From contig NZ_JAMFLX010000005.1 in NCBI RefSeq assembly GCF_023502345.1, positions 62,001-126,000 on the forward strand: a DNA stretch of 64,000 nt, given 5' to 3'. How positions within the stretch are numbered: the stretch's first letter is position 1; each line of letters begins with the position of its first letter. The notes below the pieces were generated by a model, which worked only from the letters and a program-made list of their open reading frames with translations, searched no databases and was not told the origin of the DNA. Of this stretch, positions 1 to 8,963 are shown piece after piece. The DNA is from Parendozoicomonas callyspongiae (GTDB taxonomy: Bacteria; Pseudomonadota; Gammaproteobacteria; Pseudomonadales; Endozoicomonadaceae). Position numbers and translations under genes: made by a program.

Positions 1-307
1 CATCCAGCAGCGCTTCCGGCTCAAACTGAATCACGGCCATGGAAGGGGCTGGACGAAGATAGTGAGGATACAGCGTCTCCAGCATGGCTTCGGTGAGCTC
101 AGGAAACTCATCATCAAGTTTCTGCTGAATGCGGGCGTTCAGATAAGCAAAACCTGATAAAAGCTGCGCCACCAGAGGGTCAGCCACAGTATCGGTATCA
201 AGCAGCAGGGAGCTGGCGACCGATGGATGCCGTTTGGCAAATTCACCAGCAGACTGCTGGATAAAAGCCAGTTCCTTTTCGTACAGCGGCAGCAGCTTTT
301 CACTCAT
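1..307 (-). CDS. tssF: TssF, T6SS baseplate subunit (partial, runs off left edge)
   Basis: Only the first 102 codons are present; the gene continues beyond position 1. The product begins MSEKLLPLYEKEL and continues with QSAGEFAKRHPSVASSL, the typical opening of the TssF (VasA/ImpG) family, followed by an LNARIQQKLDDEFPELTEAM stretch that is also family-like. In the family, TssF pairs with TssG and TssK to form the cytoplasmic baseplate wedge on which the contractile sheath is built. It lies 12 bases downstream of tssE, in the same direction, as expected for the tssE-tssF-tssG order. The assignment rests on the conserved N-terminus plus context. Confidence 0.9.
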   Translation of the reverse strand, partial: MSEKLLPLYEKELAFIQQSAGEFAKRHPSVASSLLLDTDTVADPLVAQLLSGFAYLNARIQQKLDDEFPELTEAMLETLYPHYLRPAPSMAVIQFEPEALLD

Positions 308-319
308 GGTTATGTATCC

Positions 320-793
320 TTACCGCATTTCCAGAATATCAATAGTTTGGGTCACAGGGTCGAGCGCCGAATCAAAAATCAACAGTTCCTGTGATGGATT
401 GGCATGAAGCACAGCTTCCATCCGGAAGCGAATTGTCGGATCTTCCGGGTCTATAGACTGGGCACTCTCGACCTTGATGGATTTAATGCGGGGCTCATAA
501 TGGCGCACCGCATCAGCCACCTGGCGACAGAACTTATTTAATGCTTCCGATGAGTTCAGATTAATTGTGGACAGGTCTGGCAAACCGTAATTGGGAATCC
601 CTTTTCGCACCTGTCCCAGCTCATCGGGAGGAGAAACACACCGATACCGGGTGTTCATCATATGTTCCAGATCCCGGCGCACACTTTCCCTCAGCTGCTT
701 GAGCTTCAGGTAGTTGACCTGCACGCCTCTCTCGTGCTGCAGAAGTCTGTCCAGCACCGGTGCCATGAGTTTTTTTTCGTTTTTGTTGTACAT
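320..793 (-). CDS. tssE: TssE, gp25-like T6SS baseplate protein
   Basis: A 157-residue protein of the TssE/ImpF (gp25 lysozyme-like fold) family, a small baseplate component that connects the baseplate to the sheath. Seen features: an APVLDRLLQHERG start, the RRDLEHMMNTRYR segment, the YGLPDLSTINL motif that precedes the gp25 core, and VRHYEPRIKSIKVE near the C-terminus, all matching the family order. The start at 793 has GGAGA directly before the ATG, too close for an ideal ribosome site; an ATG nine codons in (766) is the alternative and fits the usual TssE length better. It is followed after 12 bases by tssF and preceded by an unknown gene rather than by hcp or tagJ. Confidence 0.92.
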   Translation of the reverse strand: MYNKNEKKLMAPVLDRLLQHERGVQVNYLKLKQLRESVRRDLEHMMNTRYRCVSPPDELGQVRKGIPNYGLPDLSTINLNSSEALNKFCRQVADAVRHYEPRIKSIKVESAQSIDPEDPTIRFRMEAVLHANPSQELLIFDSALDPVTQTIDILEMR

Positions 794-827
794 TCTCCGG
801 CCCTGACTGGATGTAGTGACAACAAGG

Positions 828-1709
828 TCATCTTGCAGAATTAAACTTCTTAGCTGCTTCTACACTTTCTTGAGAAAGTCTTACAATCTCTTCCCAGCCT
901 CGAAGGTGTTCTTCGTACTCTTTATCCTGTTCTTCTGTAGTCCATTTTTCAGGTAGTCTGTGAGCAGAATATTTTTGATTCCTAAAGCGATCTTCAATTA
1001 TCTGTTTTTGAGATTTACTCACTTCCGATAAATCTATGGATATGCTGTCCAAGATTTTTTCAAAGAAGTGATTAATTGGATCTTGATCAATAAGGTGCCT
1101 ATCGCCTTTATCTTGAATAAAAAGCGTGTTATCACGAAGCATAAAACATAGGAAATGGGAGTGCGTTAATGGGATAAAGGTCTGAATGATTCTTGACTGA
1201 GAAAAATCGCGATAGATTTCAAACTGGAGAGCATAAAAATCTGCTAGCGTAATAATCTTCCAATTAACTGGTGCCCTATTTATCTGACATCCATTCTTGA
1301 AATTACCATACCCTTCACCCCATTCAGATCTTGTACATTTTAAAACAGCTTCCTCGAAAACCTCATGACTGAACAATGAGTTCTCAAGATCACAGCCTTC
1401 AACGAAAGTTACACCACACCAGAAAAAAAGTTCCCCTGCATTTTCATGAAAGAGTGGGCCCTTTAACTTCCATGCACGGGCAAGAATTGATAATGAAAGA
1501 TAGTTGCCAACTTTTTCATAGCGAGACAAGTCATGAATATCATAGGAGGGCTTGGGGAATAGCTCCTCAGAATAATCTGGTTTATGCACTGGTAGTTTCA
1601 AAGAGAGCTGGGTACCAGATATATCAAATTTAATTGGCTTAGCCACCCGATCAAAGTCAGGGACTTTCGGCCTATATGGTTTGGTAATTGGTAGTATTTC
1701 AAATGCCAT
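828..1709 (-). CDS. Unknown protein in T6SS operon, possible immunity partner
   Basis: A 293-residue soluble protein not recognised as any T6SS core component. It has no signal peptide or membrane segment, is rich in aromatic and charged residues, and ends in a charged helical tail (EEHLRGWEEIVRLSQESVEA). The start has a good ribosome site (AGGA, seven bases before the ATG). It lies 16 bases after the 448-codon gene and just before tssE, in the place where hcp or tagJ often sits. I inspected it for TagJ/ImpE likeness and saw none. By eye the DNA is more AT-rich than the tss genes on either side, hinting at separate acquisition. By position it could be an immunity protein or chaperone for the preceding protein; that is inference only. 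Confidence 0.7.
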   Translation of the reverse strand: MAFEILPITKPYRPKVPDFDRVAKPIKFDISGTQLSLKLPVHKPDYSEELFPKPSYDIHDLSRYEKVGNYLSLSILARAWKLKGPLFHENAGELFFWCGVTFVEGCDLENSLFSHEVFEEAVLKCTRSEWGEGYGNFKNGCQINRAPVNWKIITLADFYALQFEIYRDFSQSRIIQTFIPLTHSHFLCFMLRDNTLFIQDKGDRHLIDQDPINHFFEKILDSISIDLSEVSKSQKQIIEDRFRNQKYSAHRLPEKWTTEEQDKEYEEHLRGWEEIVRLSQESVEAAKKFNSAR

Positions 1710-1725
1710 ATTGTTTTCCTACACC

Positions 1726-3045
1726 TCAGGCAAACTCTCTTGTTATCATATTTTTCAAGTGACCTGTCGCACTTTGATGATACCCTTTTGCTACTGGTGA
1801 GTTATTAACCGCCAGACCAAAAGCTGATCCAGCGGTCAGGGCTGCACCAGTTACTTGTGTGGCAGCACCAGCTAATGACGCTTCTCCTGCAGCGGTTGCC
1901 ATTGCAGCGACCACTCCTGCAGGCCCTGTTCCCAAAAAAGCAAGGACACCGGCTGTTGCGGAAGCTGCTGATACCAGCCCTTTTGTTCCTCCGTAGGAGT
2001 CATATACTTGACTAACACCATCCCAAAAGCCAAAGCCGTCCTCAGAATTTCTTGTCCGTTTATATGCATTAGTTGCCGAGCCGACGCCCCCCCACTGGGA
2101 ACCTAACTGCTCAACGATATTTGAAGGGTTACTATTATAAAACTCAGTCTCAACCTTCATTCCCAAATTCTGGCTGAGGTTATATGCACTATTCAGGCTT
2201 GACGTTGGACTACTTAAAAACAATGAATGGTTCTCGCCAAGACGTACACCTTGATCCCGGAGAATTCTCATTGCCTGGGTTAATATTGCCGAGCCACTTT
2301 TCTGGGTAATCCAGCGAACTTTCAAGTCTTTTTCTTTAGTAGAAGCTCGCATAACATCAGCCAATAATATTGCTGCTTCGCGTTTGGATGAAGAGCTTTC
2401 TGGCTTCAACGCAGCCTTTAGAGCTCGTAATCCCTGAAAATAGCCACGTGAAGGGGTAAAGAAAAAGTTATATCCCACTTCAGCAACCCTTCCTTTACCA
2501 ACTTGTTTCACATTATCAATATGGTTTGCAACGACTGCTGCAGCCTGATTTATTTCACCCCCCGTGCCATTGATACCTACTAGTACCCAGTTATTTGCAT
2601 GCATGCTGGTGTTTAACACATTAGCAGGAGCCCTCTCACTTGTTTTCCAATCACTTCTCCCTTCGACTGCCTCATAGAGCTGCGGCATTTGATTTTTTTT
2701 ACGTTCTTTCTGATAAGAGTTATCAACTTGAATATCAGTCACAACATAACTGTTATCCATAGAACCGTAATAACTCAATGGATGTACAGTTACACAACAC
2801 CCCGGAAGGTTCATCCGGAATGCTTCGTCACCCTGAGATCGAGCAGTAGAAATGTATACATAATCACTGGAAAACTTACTGCATCGCAGCCTTTTTATCT
2901 CCCGAACAATTAGGTTTGCCCAGTAATTTGTCTGCCCTCGGGTTTCTAAGGCATCAAAGGCCGCTTTTGCAGCGGGCGTAGCATACAAGGTGCGCCCCTG
3001 GTCACTGGCAATCAGTCTTACAAGTTGTTGATTTGCAATAGTCAT
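1726..3045 (-). CDS. Unknown protein in T6SS operon, candidate effector
   Basis: An unrecognised protein of 439 residues from the ATG at 3045, or 448 from a TTG at 3072; neither start has a strong ribosome site. The N-terminal half is soluble and mixed alpha/beta, with an NWVLVGINGTGGEINQAAA stretch. The last 90 residues are a long Ala/Gly-rich hydrophobic region (GLVSAASATAGVLAFLGTG, followed by more Ala/Gly helices), as in pore-forming or membrane-inserting domains. It is the first gene after the second tssC and is followed by an AT-rich unknown gene. A secreted T6SS effector with a membrane-active C-terminus is the most interesting reading; a structural accessory protein is the alternative. 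No catalytic motif was recognised. Confidence 0.65.
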   Translation of the reverse strand: MTIANQQLVRLIASDQGRTLYATPAAKAAFDALETRGQTNYWANLIVREIKRLRCSKFSSDYVYISTARSQGDEAFRMNLPGCCVTVHPLSYYGSMDNSYVVTDIQVDNSYQKERKKNQMPQLYEAVEGRSDWKTSERAPANVLNTSMHANNWVLVGINGTGGEINQAAAVVANHIDNVKQVGKGRVAEVGYNFFFTPSRGYFQGLRALKAALKPESSSSKREAAILLADVMRASTKEKDLKVRWITQKSGSAILTQAMRILRDQGVRLGENHSLFLSSPTSSLNSAYNLSQNLGMKVETEFYNSNPSNIVEQLGSQWGGVGSATNAYKRTRNSEDGFGFWDGVSQVYDSYGGTKGLVSAASATAGVLAFLGTGPAGVVAAMATAAGEASLAGAATQVTGAALTAGSAFGLAVNNSPVAKGYHQSATGHLKNMITREFA

Positions 3046-3130
3046 AATTCTTGCACTTATTGTTTGACTCAATTTTTGTCATTGTATTCGGTGATATTAA
3101 GCGACAGCAACCCAAAGAGTACCTCAGTAA

Positions 3131-4684
3131 TCAATGCCCTTTGCTACCCGCCAGCTCAGTCGTCAACCGCAACTCAGAAACCAAATGATCCGCACTATAA
3201 TGCGGCCGCAAATAAATCGTGCTGTGATAAATCCCCGCAGAGCCTGGCTGTTCACGCACTTCCACGCGCGCTCCTCGCAGGGGATAACGTGCGAGCATAT
3301 CCCATTTCATATCATCCCGGCCGGTCACGTACTCATTCAGCCACTCCTGCAGAAAACGCTCACAGTCTTTAGCCGTCATAAACTGCCCGACCTTATCCCG
3401 TATCATCACCTTAATGTAATGGGCAAAACGGGAAGCGGACATCACCTGCTGCAGCATGGCACTGATTCTTGCATTGGCTGTGGCTGATTTCTTTTTGAAC
3501 TTCTTCGGTTGATGCAGCGATGGGCAGCTATGGAAAGCGGCAAAAGGCGTATCATGGCAATGACACAGTGGCATAAGACCATGGTTAGACAGTTCCCTCT
3601 CTACGGTATCGGTGATTAATACCGGAGTCAGGATCTTATGGGCCACATCAACGCTGTCTGTTGGGTAATCCTGTGGCAGATAGGATGTTACCAGTCCGCC
3701 ACCAAAGTAATCTCTTGGCACACCACGAATATGGGCGAACCACCCTACTTCACCAAACTCTCTGATTAATACACTGCCAAAGGCATAGCAGGCATTGCCC
3801 CAGAGATAATTGGAGCTGGCTTCATCACCTGTTTCCGCACTGAAAGTCTGTTCTTCAAAATTTAAAGCGCCCTGACTTCCCTCTCTGTAAGGGCGGCGCA
3901 TCAGCAAACCCGGCAATGTGATGGCCAGAAAACGGCTGTCATCCCGTTCCCGCAGTGAACGCCAGCGCATATATTCCGGCTGGCTGAACAGTTCCTGGTA
4001 ATTCAGGGGCATGCCCAGTTCTTCATAACTATCCAGGCCAAACAATTGTGGTGCAGCGCTGCAAACAAAAGGAGCGAAAGCTGCAGCCGCTATCTGAGCC
4101 ATCCCCTGCAAGGTAAAAACATCGTCGTAGGGATGACCATCAAAGGGCCGGTGAGAAACCTGAAAATCACCAAGAAGAACGCCATAGGGTTCACCACCGG
4201 CCATATCAAATTCAGAACCATAAATCAAGGTAAACAGACGGGATTGAAGAATATCGGGTGCCCGTTCTATATCACGGGTGACTTCCCGCCAGCTGATATC
4301 AAGAATACGTATCTTGACCGTGCTGAAATGCCCGGCAATATCAACCAGGTTCCAGAGTCCGCGCCAGCTGCTTTCCAGTTTCTGAAAGCGATCATTGTGG
4401 ATGATGGCATTAAGCTGGTCGTTTATCTGCTGGTCAATCCAGGCAATTTCGGAACCCAGCCAGAGTTTAAGATCATCAGTGGTCAGACTTTCATCCCCGG
4501 CAAGGGCAGAAAAGCCACGACTGATATGCTGGAACCACAAGTTAAGTGCTTTGGCATCATCAGACTCAGCCAGAAACTGCCTGAGAGCTGAGTTATACTG
4601 CTGAGTTTCTTGCGCCTGAAACTGATCGCCAGCCGACTCTACCGCTGTTTGCTTTTTTCTGCTGGCTACAACCGGTTCAGACAC
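3131..4684 (-). CDS. Second TssC-like sheath protein (ImpD-type)
   Basis: A 517-residue paralogue of the upstream TssC. It shares the family landmarks: NDRFQKLESSWRGLWNLVD, the AGGEPYGVLLGDF motif, LAITLPGLLMRRPY, the NACYAFGSVL segment, LMPLCHCHDTPFAAFHSCPS, and the C-terminal RGARVEVREQPGSAGIYHS. The GTG start at 4684 has AAGGA upstream. A tandem tssC pair is known from Imp-type clusters (impC-impD), where the second copy is also a sheath-family protein. The N-terminus differs (SRKKQTAVESAGDQ) and overall similarity to the first copy is moderate. A terminator-like hairpin separates the two genes, so this copy may be made at lower level. It could be a minor sheath variant; its exact role is not settled by sequence. 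Confidence 0.88.
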   Translation of the reverse strand: MSEPVVASRKKQTAVESAGDQFQAQETQQYNSALRQFLAESDDAKALNLWFQHISRGFSALAGDESLTTDDLKLWLGSEIAWIDQQINDQLNAIIHNDRFQKLESSWRGLWNLVDIAGHFSTVKIRILDISWREVTRDIERAPDILQSRLFTLIYGSEFDMAGGEPYGVLLGDFQVSHRPFDGHPYDDVFTLQGMAQIAAAAFAPFVCSAAPQLFGLDSYEELGMPLNYQELFSQPEYMRWRSLRERDDSRFLAITLPGLLMRRPYREGSQGALNFEEQTFSAETGDEASSNYLWGNACYAFGSVLIREFGEVGWFAHIRGVPRDYFGGGLVTSYLPQDYPTDSVDVAHKILTPVLITDTVERELSNHGLMPLCHCHDTPFAAFHSCPSLHQPKKFKKKSATANARISAMLQQVMSASRFAHYIKVMIRDKVGQFMTAKDCERFLQEWLNEYVTGRDDMKWDMLARYPLRGARVEVREQPGSAGIYHSTIYLRPHYSADHLVSELRLTTELAGSKGH

Positions 4685-4717
4685 TTCAATTTCCTTTTTG
4701 TATTTCCCTTTAAGAGA

Positions 4718-4753
4718 AAAACCACCCGGCTTCTGTATCAGGCTAGGTGGTTT
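4718..4753 (-). terminator. Hairpin with T-run between tssC and second tssC
   Basis: On the minus strand a stem AAACCACC / GGTGGTTT, extended inward by GCC/GGC, is followed by five T residues. It lies in the 81-base gap after the tssC stop. It looks like an intrinsic terminator or attenuator that would lower expression of the second tssC and everything downstream (unknown pair, tssE, tssF). Confidence 0.6.
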
Positions 4754-4765
4754 CTATCAGGTCAG

Positions 4766-6259
4766 TTAGCTTGAGGATGGAATATTGGCCACCATTCGCA
4801 GAGAGGTGGTCAACTCTTCCATCTGTAGCCATGGTTTCAAATAGGCGACAGCGCTATAAGAACCTGGTGCACCTGGGTTTTCCTTCACTTCTACCCTCGC
4901 GGCAGCCAGCGGATAGCGGGCTTTCATTTCGGCAGAAGCATCAGGGTTACCGTTGGTGTACTGGGAAATCCACTTATTCAGCCAAACCTCAGCATCCTTG
5001 GCTTCCATAAAGGAGCCGATCTTATCCCGTGCCATCACCTTCAGGTAATGAGCAATCCGGGCCGTTGCCATAATGTATGGCAAACGGGACGAGATAGACG
5101 CATTCGCAGTGGCATCCGGGTCGTCATAGACCTTGGCCTTCTGAGAGCTCTGGGCACCAAAGAATACCGAGTAGTCCGTATTCTTGTAATGACACAGTGG
5201 CAGGAAGCCCTGGCCACTCAGCTCGGCTTCACGACGATCGGTAATGCCAATCTCAGTCGGGCACTTCTGGTCAGTATCACCATCATCACTCTTGAAGATA
5301 TGGCTGGGCAGGCCTTCCACCTTACCGCCACCTTCAGCACCACGAATAGCCGTACACCAGCTTGTTTCAGCAAAGGCTTTGGTCAGTGTTGTACCCATTA
5401 CGTAGGATGCGTTCATCCAGGAATACTGGTCATGGGCAACAGCCTGTGCCATACCGCTTTCATCCAGTGGAAGCTCTTCATAGTTAAAAGCTTCCACGGT
5501 TTTTCCATTGGCGCCGTAAGGGAGACGACTCAATGCCTTGGGCATAACCAGGGTGACAAAGCGGGAATCTTCACTGTCACGGAAACTGCGCCACTTGATA
5601 TATTCCTGTGACTCAAAGATCTTGGCCAGATCACGGGGCTTGGACAGCTCGGTGTAATCATCAAAGCCAAACATCTCAGGGCCAGCCGCAGCCACAAATG
5701 GGCAGAAACCGGCTGCAGACACATTGGACATCATACTCAGCAGATCGATATCTTCCGGATGGTTAGTGAACTCATAGTCACCAATCAGGCAGGCATAGGG
5801 TTCACCACCGGCGATACCAAACTCTTCTTCATAGATTTTCTTGAAGGTCTGGCTCTGGTCAAACTCAACAGCCTTATCCAGATCCTTGAACAGTTCGCGC
5901 TTGCTCAGGTTAAGCATACGGATTTTTAGCGTTGTGCTGGTTTCGCTGTTCATCACCATATGATTCAAGCCACGCCAGGAGCCTTCCAGCTTCTGGAACT
6001 TGTCGTTGTGCATAATCGCGGCCAGCTGCTTGGAGATGGCGCGATCAATGGCATCAACGGCAGAGTTGATGGTCTTGGTCAGGTTCCGGTCCCAGGTGAC
6101 CGTGCCCTGCATGGCCTGCTTGGTCAGGTTCTCAAGAAGATCCTTGGCCTCTTCCCGTTCAGTCTGCTTGGTGGCACCGATAGCCTGTTCAAGCAAGTTA
6201 ACCGACTGTTCTTCCGCGACCGCAGAGTCAAGGACGGCACTATCTGTTTCATTGCTCAT
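4766..6259 (-). CDS. tssC: TssC, T6SS contractile sheath large subunit
   Basis: A 497-residue TssC (VipB/ImpC/EvpB family). TssB and TssC polymerise into the cytoplasmic contractile sheath around the Hcp tube. Seen landmarks are [18 protein letters not shown], the [15 protein letters not shown] motif, [52 protein letters not shown], and the C-terminal [20 protein letters not shown]. Length is normal for the family. The start overlaps the stop of tssB by four bases (ATGA), showing translational coupling of the two sheath partners. No anomaly was seen. Confidence 0.97.
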   Translation of the reverse strand: MSNETDSAVLDSAVAEEQSVNLLEQAIGATKQTEREEAKDLLENLTKQAMQGTVTWDRNLTKTINSAVDAIDRAISKQLAAIMHNDKFQKLEGSWRGLNHMVMNSETSTTLKIRMLNLSKRELFKDLDKAVEFDQSQTFKKIYEEEFGIAGGEPYACLIGDYEFTNHPEDIDLLSMMSNVSAAGFCPFVAAAGPEMFGFDDYTELSKPRDLAKIFESQEYIKWRSFRDSEDSRFVTLVMPKALSRLPYGANGKTVEAFNYEELPLDESGMAQAVAHDQYSWMNASYVMGTTLTKAFAETSWCTAIRGAEGGGKVEGLPSHIFKSDDGDTDQKCPTEIGITDRREAELSGQGFLPLCHYKNTDYSVFFGAQSSQKAKVYDDPDATANASISSRLPYIMATARIAHYLKVMARDKIGSFMEAKDAEVWLNKWISQYTNGNPDASAEMKARYPLAAARVEVKENPGAPGSYSAVAYLKPWLQMEELTTSLRMVANIPSSS

Positions 6260-6777
6260 TCGGAATCCTCCCCCTCTTTCACAGTCACACCCAGGTCTTC
6301 AGAGATCTTGGCGATTTCCTCGGTATTCTTGAGAATATTCTCCAGCACCTCTTCCAGTTCATCGGAACGGTCAGCCTTACTCAGCAAGTCGCGCAGCTTG
6401 TTGCGGGCTTCCAGAAGTTGCTTCAGGGGTTCAACCTGGTCAACGATATTCTCCGGCTCAAAGTCATCCATGGAGTTGAAATCCAGTTCCACAGACATCT
6501 GACTGTCATCATCTGCCAGAGTGTTATCAACCTTCAGGTTGAGCTTGGGATTAACCTTGCCCATCACCTGGTTGAAGTTATCCCGGTCAATCTGAACAAA
6601 CTTGCGCTCTTTCAGTGCCTTCTTACCAGCAGTGTTATCACCGGAGTAGTCACCCATCACACCAGCAACAAATGGCAGTTCCTTCTGGACTTCCGCGCCA
6701 TTGGTTTCCACGTCATAAGTGATATGAACACGGGGTTTACGAACCCGCTTGAGTTTGTCGTGAATACTGTCTGACAT
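6256..6777 (-). CDS. tssB: TssB, T6SS contractile sheath small subunit
   Basis: A 173-residue TssB (VipA/ImpB). It starts [19 protein letters not shown] and continues with the [20 protein letters not shown] segment and the GDYSG and RKFVQID motifs of the family. The C-terminal helices ([20 protein letters not shown]) form the coiled part that intertwines with TssC. The ATG is preceded by an AGGGAGAAGAAGA ribosome site. It lies 75 bases after tssA and overlaps tssC by four bases. Length and motifs are those of a complete, ordinary member. Confidence 0.97.
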   Translation of the reverse strand: MSDSIHDKLKRVRKPRVHITYDVETNGAEVQKELPFVAGVMGDYSGDNTAGKKALKERKFVQIDRDNFNQVMGKVNPKLNLKVDNTLADDDSQMSVELDFNSMDDFEPENIVDQVEPLKQLLEARNKLRDLLSKADRSDELEEVLENILKNTEEIAKISEDLGVTVKEGEDSE

Positions 6778-6852
6778 TCTTCTTCTCCCTGTCTCAATTT
6801 ATGAGTTCTTTGTTTTCTACAAATTGTTAGACTTCTTTTATTTCTGCTATTT

Positions 6853-8175
6853 CTACCAGCCAACATCATTTGACTCGGAAACACCGCTGGACTCACTGCC
6901 CCAGCTTTCATCGACTATCTCTTCAGTCGTCTCTCCCCAACCATCTTGCTCAGGGGCTTCGGCCGCAGCAGGTGCTGCTGCCGGGGCAGTGGGAGGTGGT
7001 ACGTACTTCGCTGTCGAGCTGCCATCCATTGCCACCCCGGTCAGCTGACTGAAGATTCCCCGTGCCGTCTCTTCCGGCATAAGTTCCATCATCAATTCAG
7101 AAACGGTCATACGGCCCCAGCGCACCAGCCGGTCAATACCATCAGCCAGAGGTGTATGGGGTTCATAAGTACGGAAGAACTCCGCGACCTGTTCTAACTG
7201 GTCAAGGGCCTGTTCCCGATTGGTAATCGGGCCCGTGGCAACCATAACAGCGGCACCGGCAACACCCTGCTGGATCGCAGCTGGATTCCCGGTTTGATTA
7301 TCAACAGAGTCAGCCTGTTCAGCGGCAGCTTCAACCTGTTGTTCGGACTCCCTGGCGGCTTCCGCCCGTGCCAGGATATCCTGACAAAGAAAGCGTACGG
7401 AGCGCAGGACTTCATCAAGCAGGCTGCTTATCTGACTGCTTGGTGGGGCATCATGGGCACAATGATCATGCAGAAGCTGGTTCAGGCGCTTGTACTCGAA
7501 ATTACAGATGTCCAGATCATCAACCAGATCAACGTAGAACTGATCCCCTGTGGTATTGATCAACTGTGTTACATCTTCCAGAGAATGTCCGAGGTGCTCA
7601 TACCGAGCCTGCCTCTTTTCTTCATCTGCAATCTTGCTGGCTTCATAAATCTGCTGGTATTCAAAGAAGCTGAACGGTCCGCAGTTACCTTCGCCAGTGA
7701 TTTCACAGTTACGGATTGGTGTCAGCAAAGTGCCATCAGCACCATCACCATTCAGGCCAGTTATTGGAGCAACCTTGGTTTCCAGCCCATCTTCATCGGG
7801 TTCGGGATAAAGGCCATCCCAGAATTTATCCACCAGACCATGCAGAATGGTCAGACCATCACGCAATCCTGGGAAGCCGTGCAGACGAGTGCCTGCTTCA
7901 ATCATCCAGCAACAGACTTCCAGATCTTTGCTGGTACTGGCCAGAATTTCCTGTCCTTTTTCAAAGACCGGTTTCCACTGGGACAGCGCCTCAGCCCGGA
8001 TATCCTCATCAAACATACCGGTGCGCTCTGTAGCCCTGGCGGCATTGCGGGCATCCTTGATGGTGTAGTAGGCCGATGTCGGTGAACGATCCTCGCGGAT
8101 ATCAATCCCCTGGGGCAGCTCCTCGGTAATAGGCTCCAGCAGTCGTTCAACATCTATCACTTGCGCAGATGGCAT
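6853..8175 (-). CDS. tssA: TssA, T6SS sheath-assembly cap protein
   Basis: A 440-residue TssA (ImpA family). The N-terminal ImpA_N domain spans roughly residues 10-150: PITEELPQGIDIRED, the SKDLEVCCWMIEAGTRLHG helix and the DGLTILHGLVDKFWDGLYP motif are characteristic. The C-terminal part carries LDQLEQVAEFFRTYEPHTPL and VSELMMELMPEE, typical of the region that contacts baseplate or sheath, then a low-complexity Pro/Ala and acidic tail (roughly residues 395-440). The start has GGAG six bases upstream. It sits between tagF and tssB in the same operon. The family primes and caps the growing sheath. Confidence 0.95.
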   Translation of the reverse strand: MPSAQVIDVERLLEPITEELPQGIDIREDRSPTSAYYTIKDARNAARATERTGMFDEDIRAEALSQWKPVFEKGQEILASTSKDLEVCCWMIEAGTRLHGFPGLRDGLTILHGLVDKFWDGLYPEPDEDGLETKVAPITGLNGDGADGTLLTPIRNCEITGEGNCGPFSFFEYQQIYEASKIADEEKRQARYEHLGHSLEDVTQLINTTGDQFYVDLVDDLDICNFEYKRLNQLLHDHCAHDAPPSSQISSLLDEVLRSVRFLCQDILARAEAARESEQQVEAAAEQADSVDNQTGNPAAIQQGVAGAAVMVATGPITNREQALDQLEQVAEFFRTYEPHTPLADGIDRLVRWGRMTVSELMMELMPEETARGIFSQLTGVAMDGSSTAKYVPPPTAPAAAPAAAEAPEQDGWGETTEEIVDESWGSESSGVSESNDVGW

Positions 8176-8233
8176 GATCTACTCCAGTCCCTGATTATTT
8201 TTTGGTTGTGCTGTATTGCAATTTTGTTGTTTT

Positions 8234-8959
8234 CTAAAGTGGGCTGTCCCACTCATGAGCCTGCCACTGGCCATTCAGCATGGCAATATAACTGCGCGGC
8301 TCCGGCAAACCTTTCTTGTACAGCAACATGGCTGGCATGCAGGCTGAACCGGCACAGGACCACAAACTGAAACTGTCAGCATGAGCCTGAGTGCTGGCAT
8401 CCAGCAGCCGGGCCCAGACATTACCGCCATCAGCAGGCTGGGCAATTCCTTTAACCAGAGAACTGCGCTGGTAACCAGCTGATGACATCACCGTCACCGG
8501 ACGGGCAATATCACCGGTCTTGCTTAATCGTTCCGCCACTTCATCAGCTTTTAGATTTTCCTGAAGTGCCTGCAGTGCAATCTGCTCCCAGTTGCTGAAC
8601 AGGTCATGATTTTCGGCCAGAAAGCTGGCTGGCTGCTCGCCGGCGATCAGAGGCATGGCAACTGTGACCGGATAATATCTCCCAACAGAATCAACACTCG
8701 GCACCAGTATTCCAGCCCAGGAAGAACCATTGATTACGCCATCGGTCAGTGCAAAGCGCCAGATCGGGCTGGTCAGATAATGATTCAACCAATTCTCGCC
8801 ACCTATCTCCCGACTGGCAGCAACACACTGCCGCAGCCATTCATCCCAGCCCGAGATAAACGACACAGGAAGCCCACGATCGATAAAATCACCATGGGCC
8901 GGGAGTTTGCCGTAAAATCCGGGACTTCTCTTGCCAACAACTGCGTCGACACCTGCCAT
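8234..8959 (-). CDS. tagF: TagF/ImpM, T6SS post-translational regulator
   Basis: A 241-residue TagF (ImpM/SciT, DUF2094). Seen signature: GFYGKLPAHGDFIDRGLP near the N-terminus, then FISGWDEWLRQCVAAS, SPIWRFALTDGVI and WAGILVPSVDSVGRYYPV, the family order. TagF proteins restrain T6SS assembly independently of threonine phosphorylation and in some species bind Fha; here both tagF and the kinase/phosphatase pair are present, so both control routes appear to exist. It begins four bases after tssM ends. The C-terminus contains FSLWSCAGSACMPAMLLYK, as in several ImpM proteins. Confidence 0.94.
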   Translation of the reverse strand: MAGVDAVVGKRSPGFYGKLPAHGDFIDRGLPVSFISGWDEWLRQCVAASREIGGENWLNHYLTSPIWRFALTDGVINGSSWAGILVPSVDSVGRYYPVTVAMPLIAGEQPASFLAENHDLFSNWEQIALQALQENLKADEVAERLSKTGDIARPVTVMSSAGYQRSSLVKGIAQPADGGNVWARLLDASTQAHADSFSLWSCAGSACMPAMLLYKKGLPEPRSYIAMLNGQWQAHEWDSPL

Positions 8960-8963
8960 AGCC

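Noticed and set aside
828-1709. TagJ/ImpE or Hcp in the usual position before tssE
   Set aside because: Neither the TPR-like opening of TagJ nor Hcp motifs are visible in this protein.
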